The notes: generated by a model from the letters alone, not told the origin. A stretch of 64,000 nucleotides of DNA from Sphingobacterium sp. B16(2022) (GCF_012030425.1 NZ_JAAUVN010000001.1:558001-622000), one strand, 5' to 3'; shown: positions 34,596-43,667, counted from the stretch's first letter. Numbers and translations: made by a program.

Positions 34596-35201
34596 GTGAA
34601 TATTATTCAAACATACTTAAAAAAGCAAAAACAAGTAACACTTAAAAGTGCACTGGAGGATTGTTTACGAAATCGTGAGCAGGGGAAGGCTTTTGTCTAT
34701 AAAAAGTACTATGGATATTTGATGGCTATTATTATTCGCTATGTTAAATCTGATGTGGATGCTGAAGAATTAACGAATGAGTCTTTTATTCGGATTTTTA
34801 GACGATTGGATTCTTTTAACCATTTGGTTGAGGATGATGTTTTGGAGAAATCATTTCGGTCATGGATAGGGAGAATTGCAGCTAATATTTCAATTGATTT
34901 TCTGCGCTCAAAAAAGGAGATGACTTCTTTAGAAGATGTAGCTGAGGGCAGTCTTGATGTGCCAAGGGTATATAACTCCAGTAATCTAGAGGTTGATGAT
35001 ATTATGAAGTTGCTCGATTCTTTACCAGAATTGCAGCGTGTCATCTTTAATCTTTATGAGATCGAGGGTTTTTCGCATGATGAAATTGCAAAGCAGTTGC
35101 ATATCCCGGATAGTACTTCCCGTACTTATCTTACTCGAGCAAAGCAAAAGTTAAGGATGCTTTATTTGGAACAACATAAGATAAGACAGGAATTTAAATA
35201 A
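34596..35201 (+). CDS. ECF-type RNA polymerase sigma factor
   Basis: A 201-residue sigma-70 family factor with only regions 2 and 4. Region 2 covers about residues 30-75 (DAEELTNESFIRIFRRLDSF), and region 4 covers about 125-190 (LYEIEGFSHDEIAKQLHIPD, the helix-turn-helix). The start is probably GTG at 34596: an in-frame stop lies directly before it and the next ATG comes about 40 residues later, inside region 2. The gene is followed at 18 bases by a protein with an anti-sigma-like N-terminus, the usual order for an ECF factor and its membrane regulator. It shows no autoregulatory promoter that I recognise. Confidence 0.92.
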   Translation: MNIIQTYLKKQKQVTLKSALEDCLRNREQGKAFVYKKYYGYLMAIIIRYVKSDVDAEELTNESFIRIFRRLDSFNHLVEDDVLEKSFRSWIGRIAANISIDFLRSKKEMTSLEDVAEGSLDVPRVYNSSNLEVDDIMKLLDSLPELQRVIFNLYEIEGFSHDEIAKQLHIPDSTSRTYLTRAKQKLRMLYLEQHKIRQEFK

Positions 35202-35219
35202 CAAGAAGTAGCGTGTAAA

Positions 35220-36566
35220 ATGGCAAAAGAAAAAAATAAGGAATTAATAGACCATATCGTCGACAAAATGAAAGCTCATGAGCTTCCTTATTCGGAAGGT
35301 GCATGGGAAAAATTTGCGTCACATGATGTATCTCTTGTTTCTAAGAAGCAAACGAACTGGAAGTATTGGAGTGCAGCTGCTGCTGTGCTGCTCTTTGCTA
35401 GTGCTTCATTTTTGTATTTAAATCAGTCCGCTGTCAATCATGGGGCAATTGTTGCAAACTTACCGGTAGAGACAAAATTGGATACAGATAAATTAACTGT
35501 TGAAACAAATACTGTTGAAACAAATAAGGATGATACCCCTATTTTGAAATTAGATCATTCACCGAAACAGCTTATTGATGCTTCTTCTGATCAACGTAGC
35601 ATAGTCAAAGACAAAATTGAACATGCTATTGCTTCTATCGATCATCTTTTGGAAGCGACTACGCAAATTTTCACAGATAATGATGTAAAACAAGAACCAG
35701 TTGATATGACTTCTAAAAGTGGTAACGAACTTGTTGAGGTTAAGAAGCAAGAAGTTAAAAATAATAATCTAGCGCAAAATACTAATACCGTTAGAAAAGA
35801 GGGAGAAGGAAACAGTTCTATTGCTCAGAAATTGGAAAAACTGGGTTCTATATTCAATTTGAATTCCGATAAACATGATTTTGCATCTGCCATAAAGAAG
35901 TGGGAGGTAGGCGCATTTGTGGCTCCGTCTTCAACAGTCGATAAGATGAGTATGGGGGGGGGATTAAGTTTAGCGTACCAAATTACCGATAAGATCAGTA
36001 TACGTTCAGGCGTTTCTATGCAGCAGTATGGGGCCGGAGTAGATCGACAAAATAACTTAGGAGCAGTGCAGTCAGCTGGCATGGCGTTTAATGATGCTGT
36101 TTCTAATAGTCCTGTCATGAAAAATAATGAATCTTTACTTTTGGCTAGACAAACTGTCGATAAAGAATTAAGTGCTGTTAATAATAAACTTTTAACGATT
36201 GATATTCCGGTAGATGTGCGTTATCATGTAAGTAAATCATTCTACACTTCCGTTGGGGTGTCCTACGTGGGGGTTTTGGATCAGACACAAGAAAATTATT
36301 TTGTAAATGGCATCAATGAGAATACTTCGGCTAATAATGGTCAGGCGGTATCTTCTCCTGAAAACGTTAAACAAACATTTAAAGGAAGTGCTGTAAATAC
36401 GAATGATTTTAATGGATTTGTTAATCTCTCCATTGGAAAAAAGATGACAGTAGGTAAGAAGTTGTCCATAGCCGTAGAGCCATTTGTCAAACTTCCTGTT
36501 GGGGGTCTTAAATCTACTGACTTTAATTATACCAATGGAGGTTTAAAGGTTGTAACGAGTTTTTAA
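35220..36566 (+). CDS. Membrane-anchored protein with anti-sigma-like N-terminus and outer-membrane beta-barrel-like C-terminus
   Basis: A 448-residue protein. The first 48 residues are hydrophilic, with HELPYSEGAWEKFASHD, a P-x-G-A-W-E pattern seen in proteins encoded next to sigma factors in Bacteroidota. One membrane helix follows (about 49-67, YWSAAAAVLLFASASFLYLN), then a Thr/Asn/Lys-rich linker of about 150 residues. The last 220 residues alternate like an outer-membrane barrel (GGGLSLAYQITDKISIRSGV, FYTSVGVSYVGVL) and end in KVVTSF with terminal Phe. There is no cleavable signal peptide. The gene is 18 bases after the ECF sigma gene. It may be a sigma regulator whose distal part lies in the periplasm or outer membrane; function unproved. 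Confidence 0.85.
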   Translation: MAKEKNKELIDHIVDKMKAHELPYSEGAWEKFASHDVSLVSKKQTNWKYWSAAAAVLLFASASFLYLNQSAVNHGAIVANLPVETKLDTDKLTVETNTVETNKDDTPILKLDHSPKQLIDASSDQRSIVKDKIEHAIASIDHLLEATTQIFTDNDVKQEPVDMTSKSGNELVEVKKQEVKNNNLAQNTNTVRKEGEGNSSIAQKLEKLGSIFNLNSDKHDFASAIKKWEVGAFVAPSSTVDKMSMGGGLSLAYQITDKISIRSGVSMQQYGAGVDRQNNLGAVQSAGMAFNDAVSNSPVMKNNESLLLARQTVDKELSAVNNKLLTIDIPVDVRYHVSKSFYTSVGVSYVGVLDQTQENYFVNGINENTSANNGQAVSSPENVKQTFKGSAVNTNDFNGFVNLSIGKKMTVGKKLSIAVEPFVKLPVGGLKSTDFNYTNGGLKVVTSF

Positions 36567-37174
36567 AGCAGATCAATACGAACAGCACCCATTCCAGCAG
36601 CCAAAGCTCCTTGTACTCCTGGGATTCCGTCCTCGTAAACTAAACACTTAGCAGGGTCAACCTGAAGCTTCTCGGCCGCTAATAAAAATGGCTCAGGCGA
36701 TGGTTTTCCATTAGGAGTATCACCGGCACACACCAAGGTTTCCAATTTATCAAGTACTCCAAGGACGGTTAGTGTGATGTTTAATGTTGATCTGGTTCCT
36801 CCAGAAACAGCCGCAATACGTTTCTTTCCAATCTGGTATTTTAGATGTTCGACAACATAATCAATAGGTTGTGTCTGCTGGATGAACTGTTCTATAAAGA
36901 TGGCTGATTTTCTTTTTGAAAATTCATGAACATCAAAAGTGGTGTTATAGCGGATACAGATTTCTTTTGCAACAGCTATGGTTGGCCATCCTGCGGTTTC
37001 GTCGATTAGACTATCATCCAACAGGACATTGTATTCTGCTGCTGTAGCTACGTAGGCTGCTTTATGCGCACTTATATTGTCAGCTAAGGTTCCATCGACA
37101 TCAAAAAGTAAGACGTCGTATGGTTCTGCTATTTTATTGAGTTTATTGAATTTCTCTATTGATTCGGGTGACAT
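36563..37174 (-). CDS. HAD superfamily phosphatase (beta-phosphoglucomutase-like)
   Basis: A 203-residue HAD hydrolase. Motif I is LLFDVDGTLAD (nucleophile D25, acid/base D27), motif II the Ser/Thr of VSGGTRST, motif III GKPSPEPFLLAA and motif IV YEDGIPGVQGA. The helical cap between motif I and II places it with beta-phosphoglucomutases and sugar phosphatases (subfamily IA). Substrate unknown. Its 3' end overlaps the convergent sigma-linked gene by 4 bases. About 40 bases upstream lies the end of proline dehydrogenase, with a terminator between. Confidence 0.92.
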   Translation of the reverse strand: MSPESIEKFNKLNKIAEPYDVLLFDVDGTLADNISAHKAAYVATAAEYNVLLDDSLIDETAGWPTIAVAKEICIRYNTTFDVHEFSKRKSAIFIEQFIQQTQPIDYVVEHLKYQIGKKRIAAVSGGTRSTLNITLTVLGVLDKLETLVCAGDTPNGKPSPEPFLLAAEKLQVDPAKCLVYEDGIPGVQGALAAGMGAVRIDLL

Positions 37175-37201
37175 ATCTGATTATTGAAGGTACAAATTTA
37201 T

Positions 37202-37230
37202 AAAAAAGCTAGTCTTAACGACTAGCTTTT
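37202..37230 (-). terminator. Terminator of proline dehydrogenase, stop codon in the loop
   Basis: Perfect 11-bp stem (37204-37214 with 37220-37230); the 5-base loop 37215-37219 contains the TAA stop of the gene. The minus strand ends in TTTTTTATAAATT. Confidence 0.85.
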
Positions 37231-38408
37231 CTTCTTTGTTTCTCTTTAATGATTAACCCCAGCTCTCGACCTGTTTGACCAGCTACTGATGTGTTTTCTT
37301 GTGCTCTACGGAATAAATAAGGCATAACAGCTTTTATCGGTCCGTAAGGCATATATTTTGCAACGTTGTAGTTTGATTCAGATAAATTAAATGTTAAATT
37401 ATCTGACATACCCAACAATTGTGCGAAAAATATACGGTCGCTTCTATGATCTATTCCACGTCTGTCAAGCTCATTTGCTAACAAAAGACTACTTGCTTCA
37501 TTGTGTGTGCCTGCCATAACACCAAAGCGATCGATATGATCCAGTATGAAATGAATAGCGGCATCGTAATCTTTGTCTGTTGCTTCTTTTGTAGGTTGAA
37601 TAGGAGATGGGTAACCTTTTTCAGCTGCTCTCTGTCTTTCAATTTCCATATAGGCACCACGTACGATTTTTGCACCTAAAAAGAAGTTTTGTGTTTTTGC
37701 ATAATCAAAATCAGCTTTTAAAGAGGCTAATTTATCATGTCTGTACAATTGATAGGTGTTGTATACAATAGGTTGTTCTTTATTGTATTTTTCCATCATA
37801 TCGCGGGCTATGTCATCAATGGCATCTTGAATCCAAGAGTGTTCAGCATCAATTAATACTTTAACATTAGCTTCGTAACAGGCTTTACAGATTTCATCAC
37901 ATCGATCGTACATTCTGTTGTACTCTGCTTGCTCTGCTTCTGTTAACGTTTCGTTTGCGTTTACTTTCTCAAATAATTCGAAACGGCCAAGCCCTGTAGG
38001 TTTGAATACTGAAAAAGGGATGTATTTATTTGTTTTTGCAGCAACTACTGTGCGTAATGTTTCTTTAAAAGTAGCATCAAATGCGGCCTCAGTATCTTCT
38101 CCTTCTACAGAATAATCCAGGATTGTACCCACATTGTTTTCTCCTAGGTGATTGATTGCAGATGTACAACCTTCAATTGTTTCGCCACCGCAAAACTGTT
38201 TGAAAATGGTTGACTTAATGATTCCTTGGATAGGTAGTCCGATATTTAGAGCAAAATTAGTAATTGGAGGTCCGACTTTTACTAAGAAATTACTTGCTAT
38301 TACTTTATACAGTAAATAAGCACGATCTAAATCTTTATCGGTTTTACTTTTGAATGCAATTTCTGTATTATCAAAAGATAGTTTTCTGGGTTCAGCAATC
38401 TGTGTCAT
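37215..38408 (-). CDS. Proline dehydrogenase
   Basis: Monofunctional FAD enzyme (PRODH) that oxidises proline to pyrroline-5-carboxylate. The sequence has the TIM-barrel signatures VLIDAEHSWIQDAIDD, LGAKIVRGAYMEIERQRA and the late YMPYGPIKAVMPYLFRRAQE with the R-R pair that binds proline. The 397 residues match Bacteroidota proline dehydrogenases; the P5C dehydrogenase partner is not nearby. An exact -7 element TACATTTG lies at 38428-38435. The final codons form part of the terminator stem. Confidence 0.94.
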   Translation of the reverse strand: MTQIAEPRKLSFDNTEIAFKSKTDKDLDRAYLLYKVIASNFLVKVGPPITNFALNIGLPIQGIIKSTIFKQFCGGETIEGCTSAINHLGENNVGTILDYSVEGEDTEAAFDATFKETLRTVVAAKTNKYIPFSVFKPTGLGRFELFEKVNANETLTEAEQAEYNRMYDRCDEICKACYEANVKVLIDAEHSWIQDAIDDIARDMMEKYNKEQPIVYNTYQLYRHDKLASLKADFDYAKTQNFFLGAKIVRGAYMEIERQRAAEKGYPSPIQPTKEATDKDYDAAIHFILDHIDRFGVMAGTHNEASSLLLANELDRRGIDHRSDRIFFAQLLGMSDNLTFNLSESNYNVAKYMPYGPIKAVMPYLFRRAQENTSVAGQTGRELGLIIKEKQRRKASR

Positions 38409-38427
38409 TATTTTAATCTAATCCACA

Positions 38428-38435
38428 CAAATGTA
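38428..38435 (-). promoter_or_regulatory. -7 promoter element of proline dehydrogenase
   Basis: The minus strand reads TACATTTG, exact TAnnTTTG, 20 bases upstream of the start, implying a leader of about 14 bases. Confidence 0.5.
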
Positions 38436-38489
38436 CTAAATTCAAAAATATTACCACTTATTGATTAGGAGATTCCTGAAATATTAACT

Positions 38490-38497
38490 TATTTTTG
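38490..38497 (+). promoter_or_regulatory. -7 element directly before the S4-domain gene
   Basis: TATTTTTG, exact TAnnTTTG, ends only 4 bases before the ATG at 38502. If used, transcription would begin at or beside the start codon (leaderless mRNA). Confidence 0.4.
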
Positions 38498-38501
38498 CTT
38501 T

Positions 38502-38708
38502 ATGCAAACATTCAAAATCGAAGGAGGATATATTCCGTTAATTCAGTTACTTAAAGCTTTAAATTGGGTAGAGCATGGTGCTATGGCTCAGTTAGTTGTT
38601 ACTGAGGGGATGGTGACCGTTAATGGTCAGGTAGAGTATAGGAAAAGAATGAAAGTTAGACCCGATGATATCGTCGAGTTTGAGGGTCAACAAGTAAAAT
38701 TGGTATAA
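38502..38708 (+). CDS. S4-domain RNA-binding protein (YbcJ/YaaA type)
   Basis: A 68-residue protein made almost only of an S4 domain: IPLIQLLKALNWVEHGAMAQ, then VTVNGQVEYRKRMKVRPDDI and VEFEGQQVKL. Close in size to E. coli YbcJ (70 residues), a presumed RNA-binding protein of unknown target. It is followed by aroB at 48 bases, so it may lead an aroB-ThuA transcript. The -7 element is so close to the ATG that the message could be leaderless. Confidence 0.9.
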   Translation: MQTFKIEGGYIPLIQLLKALNWVEHGAMAQLVVTEGMVTVNGQVEYRKRMKVRPDDIVEFEGQQVKLV

Positions 38709-38756
38709 GATATAACAAAATTTGTTTATAAAAAACGTAAACTGAATCCATTAGAA

Positions 38757-39821
38757 ATGCAATTTATAGAAAGTTTAGGCTATCAAGTAGTCTTTGATGA
38801 CTCATTACAGTCTCTAAAAACCTTTATACAGGAACGAAATTACTCAAAGATTTTTGTCTTAGTTGATCGCAATACCAATGATAACTGTATGCCTGTTGTA
38901 CAGCCAATTTTAGCTGAATTGGGAAACTACGATGTGATTGAGGTTGATCCTGGTGAAGAAAATAAGAATATTGATTTCTGTATCGGTGTATGGAAAACAA
39001 TGCTTGACTTTGGGGCTGACAGACATAGTCTGTTGATTAACTTAGGTGGTGGTGTGGTCACGGATATGGGGGGATTTGCGGCTTCTACTTTTAAACGTGG
39101 TATTGACTTTATTCAGATTCCGACAACATTATTGTCTCAAGTGGATGCATCTGTAGGTGGTAAGACGGGAATAGATTTAGATAATTATAAAAATATAATC
39201 GGGACTTTTACGCAGCCACAGGCTGTCTTTATCGCTAGTGTGTTTTTGAAAACATTGGAAAGAAGACAGTTGGTTTCTGGTTTTGCGGAGGTTATCAAGC
39301 ACGGATTAATTTTTGATGGGGCGTACTATAATAAGGTTAAAAATTTGGATGTTTCGGCTATAACGACCGAGCATGTGAGACATTCCGTTGGGGTTAAAAA
39401 CACGGTCATAACCCAGGATCCAACAGAAAAGGGTTTACGGAAAATCTTAAATTTTGGGCATACTATTGGTCATGCAATAGAAGGTTATTCTTTACTTCAT
39501 GATGAACATTCGTTGCTACATGGCGAGGCTATTGCTGTCGGTATGATTTGCGAAGGCTATCTGTCACATAAATTGAATGGTCTTTCATTAGAAGAATTAG
39601 AGGATTTAATAACAACGTTTAGAAAGAATTTTGCTGATTATCAATTTGATGATTCTATTGATCATGAATTGTTGAGTTTAATGAATAATGATAAGAAAAA
39701 TCATTCTAATCAGATTGGTTTCGCTTTATTGAATAAAATTGGTTCTTGTGATTATGATATTTTTGTTACGGAAGACTTAATTATAGAAAGTTTAGATTTT
39801 TATCGTAATTTAATCGCATAA
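38757..39821 (+). CDS. aroB: 3-dehydroquinate synthase
   Basis: NAD-dependent enzyme forming 3-dehydroquinate from DAHP, step two of the shikimate pathway. The NAD-binding GGGVVTDMGGFAASTFKRG, the QIPTTLLSQVDASVGGKTGI signature and the metal-binding His in NFGHTIGHAIEGY are intact. The length of 354 residues is typical. Other shikimate genes are not in the window. It lies between the S4 gene and a ThuA-like gene that starts 10 bases after its stop, so the three may be co-transcribed. Confidence 0.96.
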   Translation: MQFIESLGYQVVFDDSLQSLKTFIQERNYSKIFVLVDRNTNDNCMPVVQPILAELGNYDVIEVDPGEENKNIDFCIGVWKTMLDFGADRHSLLINLGGGVVTDMGGFAASTFKRGIDFIQIPTTLLSQVDASVGGKTGIDLDNYKNIIGTFTQPQAVFIASVFLKTLERRQLVSGFAEVIKHGLIFDGAYYNKVKNLDVSAITTEHVRHSVGVKNTVITQDPTEKGLRKILNFGHTIGHAIEGYSLLHDEHSLLHGEAIAVGMICEGYLSHKLNGLSLEELEDLITTFRKNFADYQFDDSIDHELLSLMNNDKKNHSNQIGFALLNKIGSCDYDIFVTEDLIIESLDFYRNLIA

Positions 39822-39831
39822 ACCTAACAAC

Positions 39832-40554
39832 ATGATGTGCAGCATAATTAAAAGAGTATCATTTCTCTTCACTATTTTCTTTGTTACCCAATTGAGTGCG
39901 CAGGAAAGAATTTTGATTTTTTCAAAAACTACTGGATTTAGACATGAAAGTATAGAGCATGGGGTTGCTGTTTTAAAGCAATTGATATCTTCAAAAAATA
40001 TGCTAGTAGATCATTCTGAGGACAGTCAATTGTTTACGGATTCTATTCTTTCGCGATATGATGCTTTAGTTTTTCTGAGTACAACGGGTGATATTTTTAA
40101 TGAAAGTCAAAAAGCTGCTTTTGTCCGTTTTATTCAATCAGGTAAAGGTTTTTTAGGTATACATGCTGCAAGTGATACGGAATTTAACTGGTCTTGGTAC
40201 GGACAACTTGTGGGGGGGTATTTTTCTTCACATCCGGCCGTTCAGGATGCTCAAATCCGGGTTGTAAACCAGAAGCATCTTGCGACAAAGCATTTACCAA
40301 AGATATGGTTTCACCGCGATGAATGGTATGATTTTAAATCGGTAAAGGAGGGGCTTCATATTTTGATGGATTTGGATGAAACAAGTTACAAAGGGGGAAA
40401 GATGGGGAAATTTCATCCAATTGCGTGGTATCAGGAATTTGATGGAGGCCGATCATTCTATACGGGATTAGGTCACACCTTAGAGGCTTTTGATGAGGAA
40501 AAATTTCAGACCCATGTTTTGGGAGGTCTCCGATATGTCCTGAAAAAGAAATAA
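39832..40554 (+). CDS. ThuA-like domain protein, exported
   Basis: A 240-residue protein with an N-terminal signal sequence (hydrophobic FLFTIFFVTQLSAQ) and a class I glutamine-amidotransferase-like ThuA fold. Recognisable stretches are KTTGFRHESIEHGVAVLKQL, DALVFLSTTGDIFNESQ and GFLGIHAASDTEFNW; the end is YTGLGHTLEAF. ThuA is linked to trehalose utilisation, and this fold is common in Bacteroidota periplasmic sugar-related proteins (some are 3-keto-glycoside related), but activity is unclear. It probably shares the aroB transcript and ends at a bidirectional terminator. Confidence 0.9.
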   Translation: MMCSIIKRVSFLFTIFFVTQLSAQERILIFSKTTGFRHESIEHGVAVLKQLISSKNMLVDHSEDSQLFTDSILSRYDALVFLSTTGDIFNESQKAAFVRFIQSGKGFLGIHAASDTEFNWSWYGQLVGGYFSSHPAVQDAQIRVVNQKHLATKHLPKIWFHRDEWYDFKSVKEGLHILMDLDETSYKGGKMGKFHPIAWYQEFDGGRSFYTGLGHTLEAFDEEKFQTHVLGGLRYVLKKK

Positions 40555-40590
40555 AAATAGGTCAGTCTAGTTAGGCTGACCTATTTTTTT
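40554..40590. terminator. Bidirectional terminator
   Basis: Perfect 12-bp stem (40554-40565 with 40576-40587), 10-base loop, T-run on the + strand and T-rich minus strand. It separates the ThuA gene from the convergent TonB-dependent receptor. Confidence 0.85.
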
Positions 40591-42488
40591 CAATAAGCAA
40601 TTGTATATTTGGCACCTAAGGAATACCAGGTACCTGGCATGGGTACAGCTCCGGCCTCTATATATTTGACATTAAATAGATTTTGCGCGTCAACATAAAG
40701 ATTTAACTTGTCGATTTGACGTGCTAAACGTACGTCTGAAATAAAGTACGATTTGTAAGATAAACGTTCGTTAAAACGATTGGCAGTGGTAAAACTCCAA
40801 TCCCTGTGACTTATAGTAAAGTTTAGGTTTGCCTGATTTCTTAGGCTTTCAATAGTGTACTTTGATAAATTATTTTCTGTAGTATTATTTTTTATTCTGG
40901 GATTCAAATAGCTGTATCCGATAACAGCATAATACTTTGTAATGGAATTCTGAGGATTAATATTAATACGGAAATTGACGTTAAATCCCTGGACTTCATT
41001 ATTGTCCATGTTTTGAGGCTGCCAAGGCTCAGTGTTCAGATTACGTGTCCAATCAATAAAATCATTAATTGTTCTATAAAAATACCCTGCCTGTGCAATA
41101 ACATTTCCACTGGTATATTTTATAGCTCCTTCAACTTGTTTTGCTCTTTCGGCTTGAAGTGAAGAATTTCCAATGTTTGCAGGTCTCTGATTTAAGTAAA
41201 GATCTGTAAATGAGGGTATCCTTTGGCTCGATCCTGCATTAAAAATCAATTTCCAATGATTATTGATATCATATCCAAGATCTATTCCAGGGAAAACCTG
41301 CCAGTTGTAGTCACTATTATAATTGAGGTAGGTACCTACATTAATAAATAAATTTTTGATCATTTCAGTTTTAAATTCGACATAAGCACCATAATTCTCG
41401 CGGCTGTGCTTACCGATGTTTGAACTGTTGATATTTTCGAATCTGCTTTCAACTCCAAGGCCGAATGAGCCATAATTCTGTTCGTATGTGGCATTTAATT
41501 CGGCCATAAAGGCATTGTTGTAGTGCTGGCTTCTTGCTTTGCTCAGGTCATGTCTGAAATAACGGTAATCATCCTCGTTGTATCTGTTCGAAATTCTAGG
41601 AGATATCGTTAGTGCATTGGATAGTTTATGTTTGGACTGTATAGTTGCAAAAGCTGTTTTCACCAATTCGTAGGATTCTTTGTCTCCGGGGGCAGCATAA
41701 TATCCGTTGGCTCCAAATTGATTGTCAATATACCCGAATGAGGTCGATATATTATTTAGAGAGTCGGGTGCATACGCTCCTTGGTAATAGATTTTATTGT
41801 TTTTTGAAGCTGTATTATAGCGTTGACCATTGGAATCTTCATGGCCTAAATACAGCTGCTGACTGAATTGTGCAATTTTATGGGTAAATCCCAATTGAAA
41901 ACCCTTGCCGTAATATTTTCCGTTTTGTGTATCCTCACTGTTTTTAAAAGAAGTGCCGGTATACGCCTGTGCACTGATCAGATTTTCTGAGACTGTTTTT
42001 GTGACAATATTAATAGCCCCGGTTAGGCTGTTGATTCCATAAATACGGGATGCTGGTCCTTTAATGATCTCGATCCGTTCAATAGCGTCGGTAGGAATGG
42101 GAAGATTAAGGGAGTGATGGGCAGTTTGTGGATCTGATATTTTTGCTCCATTTAGTAGGATCAAGGTCTGTTCAAATGATCCGCCATCGATTGTGACGTC
42201 TGCCTGTGAACCGAAAGGACCTCTTTGGCGGATATCCACACCATTAATATAAGCTAAAAGTTCATTAACAGACTTTGCGGGAAGACGTTTAATATCTTCT
42301 TGCGTTATAATTTGAATGTTTCTGGTCTGCTTAGAGAATGGAATCTGTAGACGGTTCTGATTAATGATAACTTCATTTAAATTTGTAGTATCTTTTAAAG
42401 TTAACGTCTTATTATTAGTTACTTCTTGACTAAAAGCATAAGAATATCCAACTAAGGATAATGCTAATAGCGTTAAATTCTTACTCAT
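40590..42488 (-). CDS. TonB-dependent receptor (BtuB/CirA-like)
   Basis: A 632-residue outer-membrane transporter. The N-terminal signal peptide (MSKNLTLLALSLVGYSYAFS) is followed by a TonB-box/plug region (about 40-160) with TQEDIKRLPAKSVNELLAYI, FEQTLILLNGAKISDPQTAH and IKGPASRIYGINSLTGAINI. The remainder is barrel, ending in WYSLGAKYTIAY. It lacks the CarboxypepD_reg domain of the other receptor here. Size and plug resemble BtuB-type vitamin or metal-chelate receptors; no cobalamin riboswitch is visible upstream. An exact -7 element lies at 42515-42522. Substrate not known. Confidence 0.92.
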   Translation of the reverse strand: MSKNLTLLALSLVGYSYAFSQEVTNNKTLTLKDTTNLNEVIINQNRLQIPFSKQTRNIQIITQEDIKRLPAKSVNELLAYINGVDIRQRGPFGSQADVTIDGGSFEQTLILLNGAKISDPQTAHHSLNLPIPTDAIERIEIIKGPASRIYGINSLTGAINIVTKTVSENLISAQAYTGTSFKNSEDTQNGKYYGKGFQLGFTHKIAQFSQQLYLGHEDSNGQRYNTASKNNKIYYQGAYAPDSLNNISTSFGYIDNQFGANGYYAAPGDKESYELVKTAFATIQSKHKLSNALTISPRISNRYNEDDYRYFRHDLSKARSQHYNNAFMAELNATYEQNYGSFGLGVESRFENINSSNIGKHSRENYGAYVEFKTEMIKNLFINVGTYLNYNSDYNWQVFPGIDLGYDINNHWKLIFNAGSSQRIPSFTDLYLNQRPANIGNSSLQAERAKQVEGAIKYTSGNVIAQAGYFYRTINDFIDWTRNLNTEPWQPQNMDNNEVQGFNVNFRININPQNSITKYYAVIGYSYLNPRIKNNTTENNLSKYTIESLRNQANLNFTISHRDWSFTTANRFNERLSYKSYFISDVRLARQIDKLNLYVDAQNLFNVKYIEAGAVPMPGTWYSLGAKYTIAY

Positions 42489-42514
42489 TATGGCTCTTCT
42501 TAAAATTTACCGGA

Positions 42515-42522
42515 CAAAAGTA
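42515..42522 (-). promoter_or_regulatory. -7 promoter element of the second TonB-dependent receptor
   Basis: The minus strand reads TACTTTTG, exact TAnnTTTG, 27 bases upstream of the start. Confidence 0.48.
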
Positions 42523-42580
42523 GGTATGTATTGTTTAATTGCAGGGTGCCAGTTTTTAATAAGTATATAGTCCGGTTGTT

Positions 42581-43519
42581 TTATAGTTCTTCTCTGCCCA
42601 TATTTTTTTTATTATTGATATCAAGGGGCTGGTCATCTATCGTTACTTTTTGTAGATTTTTGAGGTCTGGTTGTCCGGCCTCAACCCAAGCAGAATACCA
42701 GAATGACCCCACTTGTTGTATAGCACTAGCCATTCTTTTTTCAACCATGCCATTGAGGGCAGTATGATAGGCCCTGGCATATTCATCGGAATAGGTTCTG
42801 ATCAGTAGATTATTTCGCTCTATAAAGGAATATTTTTGATGTTTTGAAAAAGATTTATCCAGTTGTTTTTCAAGTGCAAGTACTGAGTCAACAAGCAAGT
42901 TACTTTGTTTGACGATATTCCAGGAGGTATGCAATGGATCTTCAATAAATTTTGCTGGACCTTTTATAAATGAATACTCTTTGACAAACATTTCGGGTAA
43001 ACGACTTTCCCAAAATGCATGTATTCCAATTTGGTTGGTTAATTGTCCGTTATAATTTTTGGTTGTATGTAAAGGAACATGAGCATCACCAATATAGTGC
43101 CCCAGGTCTGCAGAATGACGGATGATTTGTCTAATATCTTTGAATTTAAATGCTTTGACGAGTTTATGGTAGGAAAATGATATTTGCCAAGGGACAATTC
43201 CATTTAACAAGAGCTGTTTTTCCTGATATTTTTCTTTGGCTTTTGTCCAGTGAATGGGGATCGAGTCAATCGAGGGCTCGTTATAATCATCAATATCGAT
43301 ATAATGGCGGGGCGATTCAAGGCTATCTATATAGCATCTTTTATCTGCGTCTACGGCTTTTGAACTAATTAAGAGAATATTTTTCTTATAAAAGGAAGCT
43401 AATGTTGGAGGAAGGGTATAAACGGCATATTCATTAATTTTTTTATGTGCAAAAAATCCCCATGAGCTACATATTATAAATATAATAAATAAAGAGATTA
43501 TAATTGATAATCCTTTCAT
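42581..43519 (-). CDS. Zinc-dependent phospholipase C / S1-P1 nuclease-like protein, exported
   Basis: A 312-residue exported protein. After a hydrophobic signal sequence the mature part begins near WGFFAHKKIN, matching the N-terminal Trp and first His ligands of the zinc phospholipase C / P1 nuclease fold. Other ligands are in PRHYIDID, HSADLGHYIGDAHVPLH and GIHAFWESR (HxxxE, as in phospholipase C). Three zinc ions are expected. Bacteroidota members are usually annotated as zinc-dependent phospholipase C family; nuclease activity is an alternative. It lies upstream of the TonB-dependent receptor in the same direction, about 90 bases apart. Confidence 0.88.
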   Translation of the reverse strand: MKGLSIIISLFIIFIICSSWGFFAHKKINEYAVYTLPPTLASFYKKNILLISSKAVDADKRCYIDSLESPRHYIDIDDYNEPSIDSIPIHWTKAKEKYQEKQLLLNGIVPWQISFSYHKLVKAFKFKDIRQIIRHSADLGHYIGDAHVPLHTTKNYNGQLTNQIGIHAFWESRLPEMFVKEYSFIKGPAKFIEDPLHTSWNIVKQSNLLVDSVLALEKQLDKSFSKHQKYSFIERNNLLIRTYSDEYARAYHTALNGMVEKRMASAIQQVGSFWYSAWVEAGQPDLKNLQKVTIDDQPLDINNKKNMGREEL

Positions 43520-43667
43520 GTTGAAACAATTGGTTAATAAATAGTAAGTTACAAAATATCCTTCGCATTTTTAAATGTATTCTTTGTTAAGAACAAAAAA
43601 CGTAACCTAAATTTAACTTTATTGTCATGAAAAATTTTTATTTTGCCGATAAATAATCGCGAAGTTT

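Noticed and set aside
42489..42580. Cobalamin riboswitch before the BtuB-like receptor
   Set aside because: The space between the two genes is under 100 bases and lacks the B12-box.
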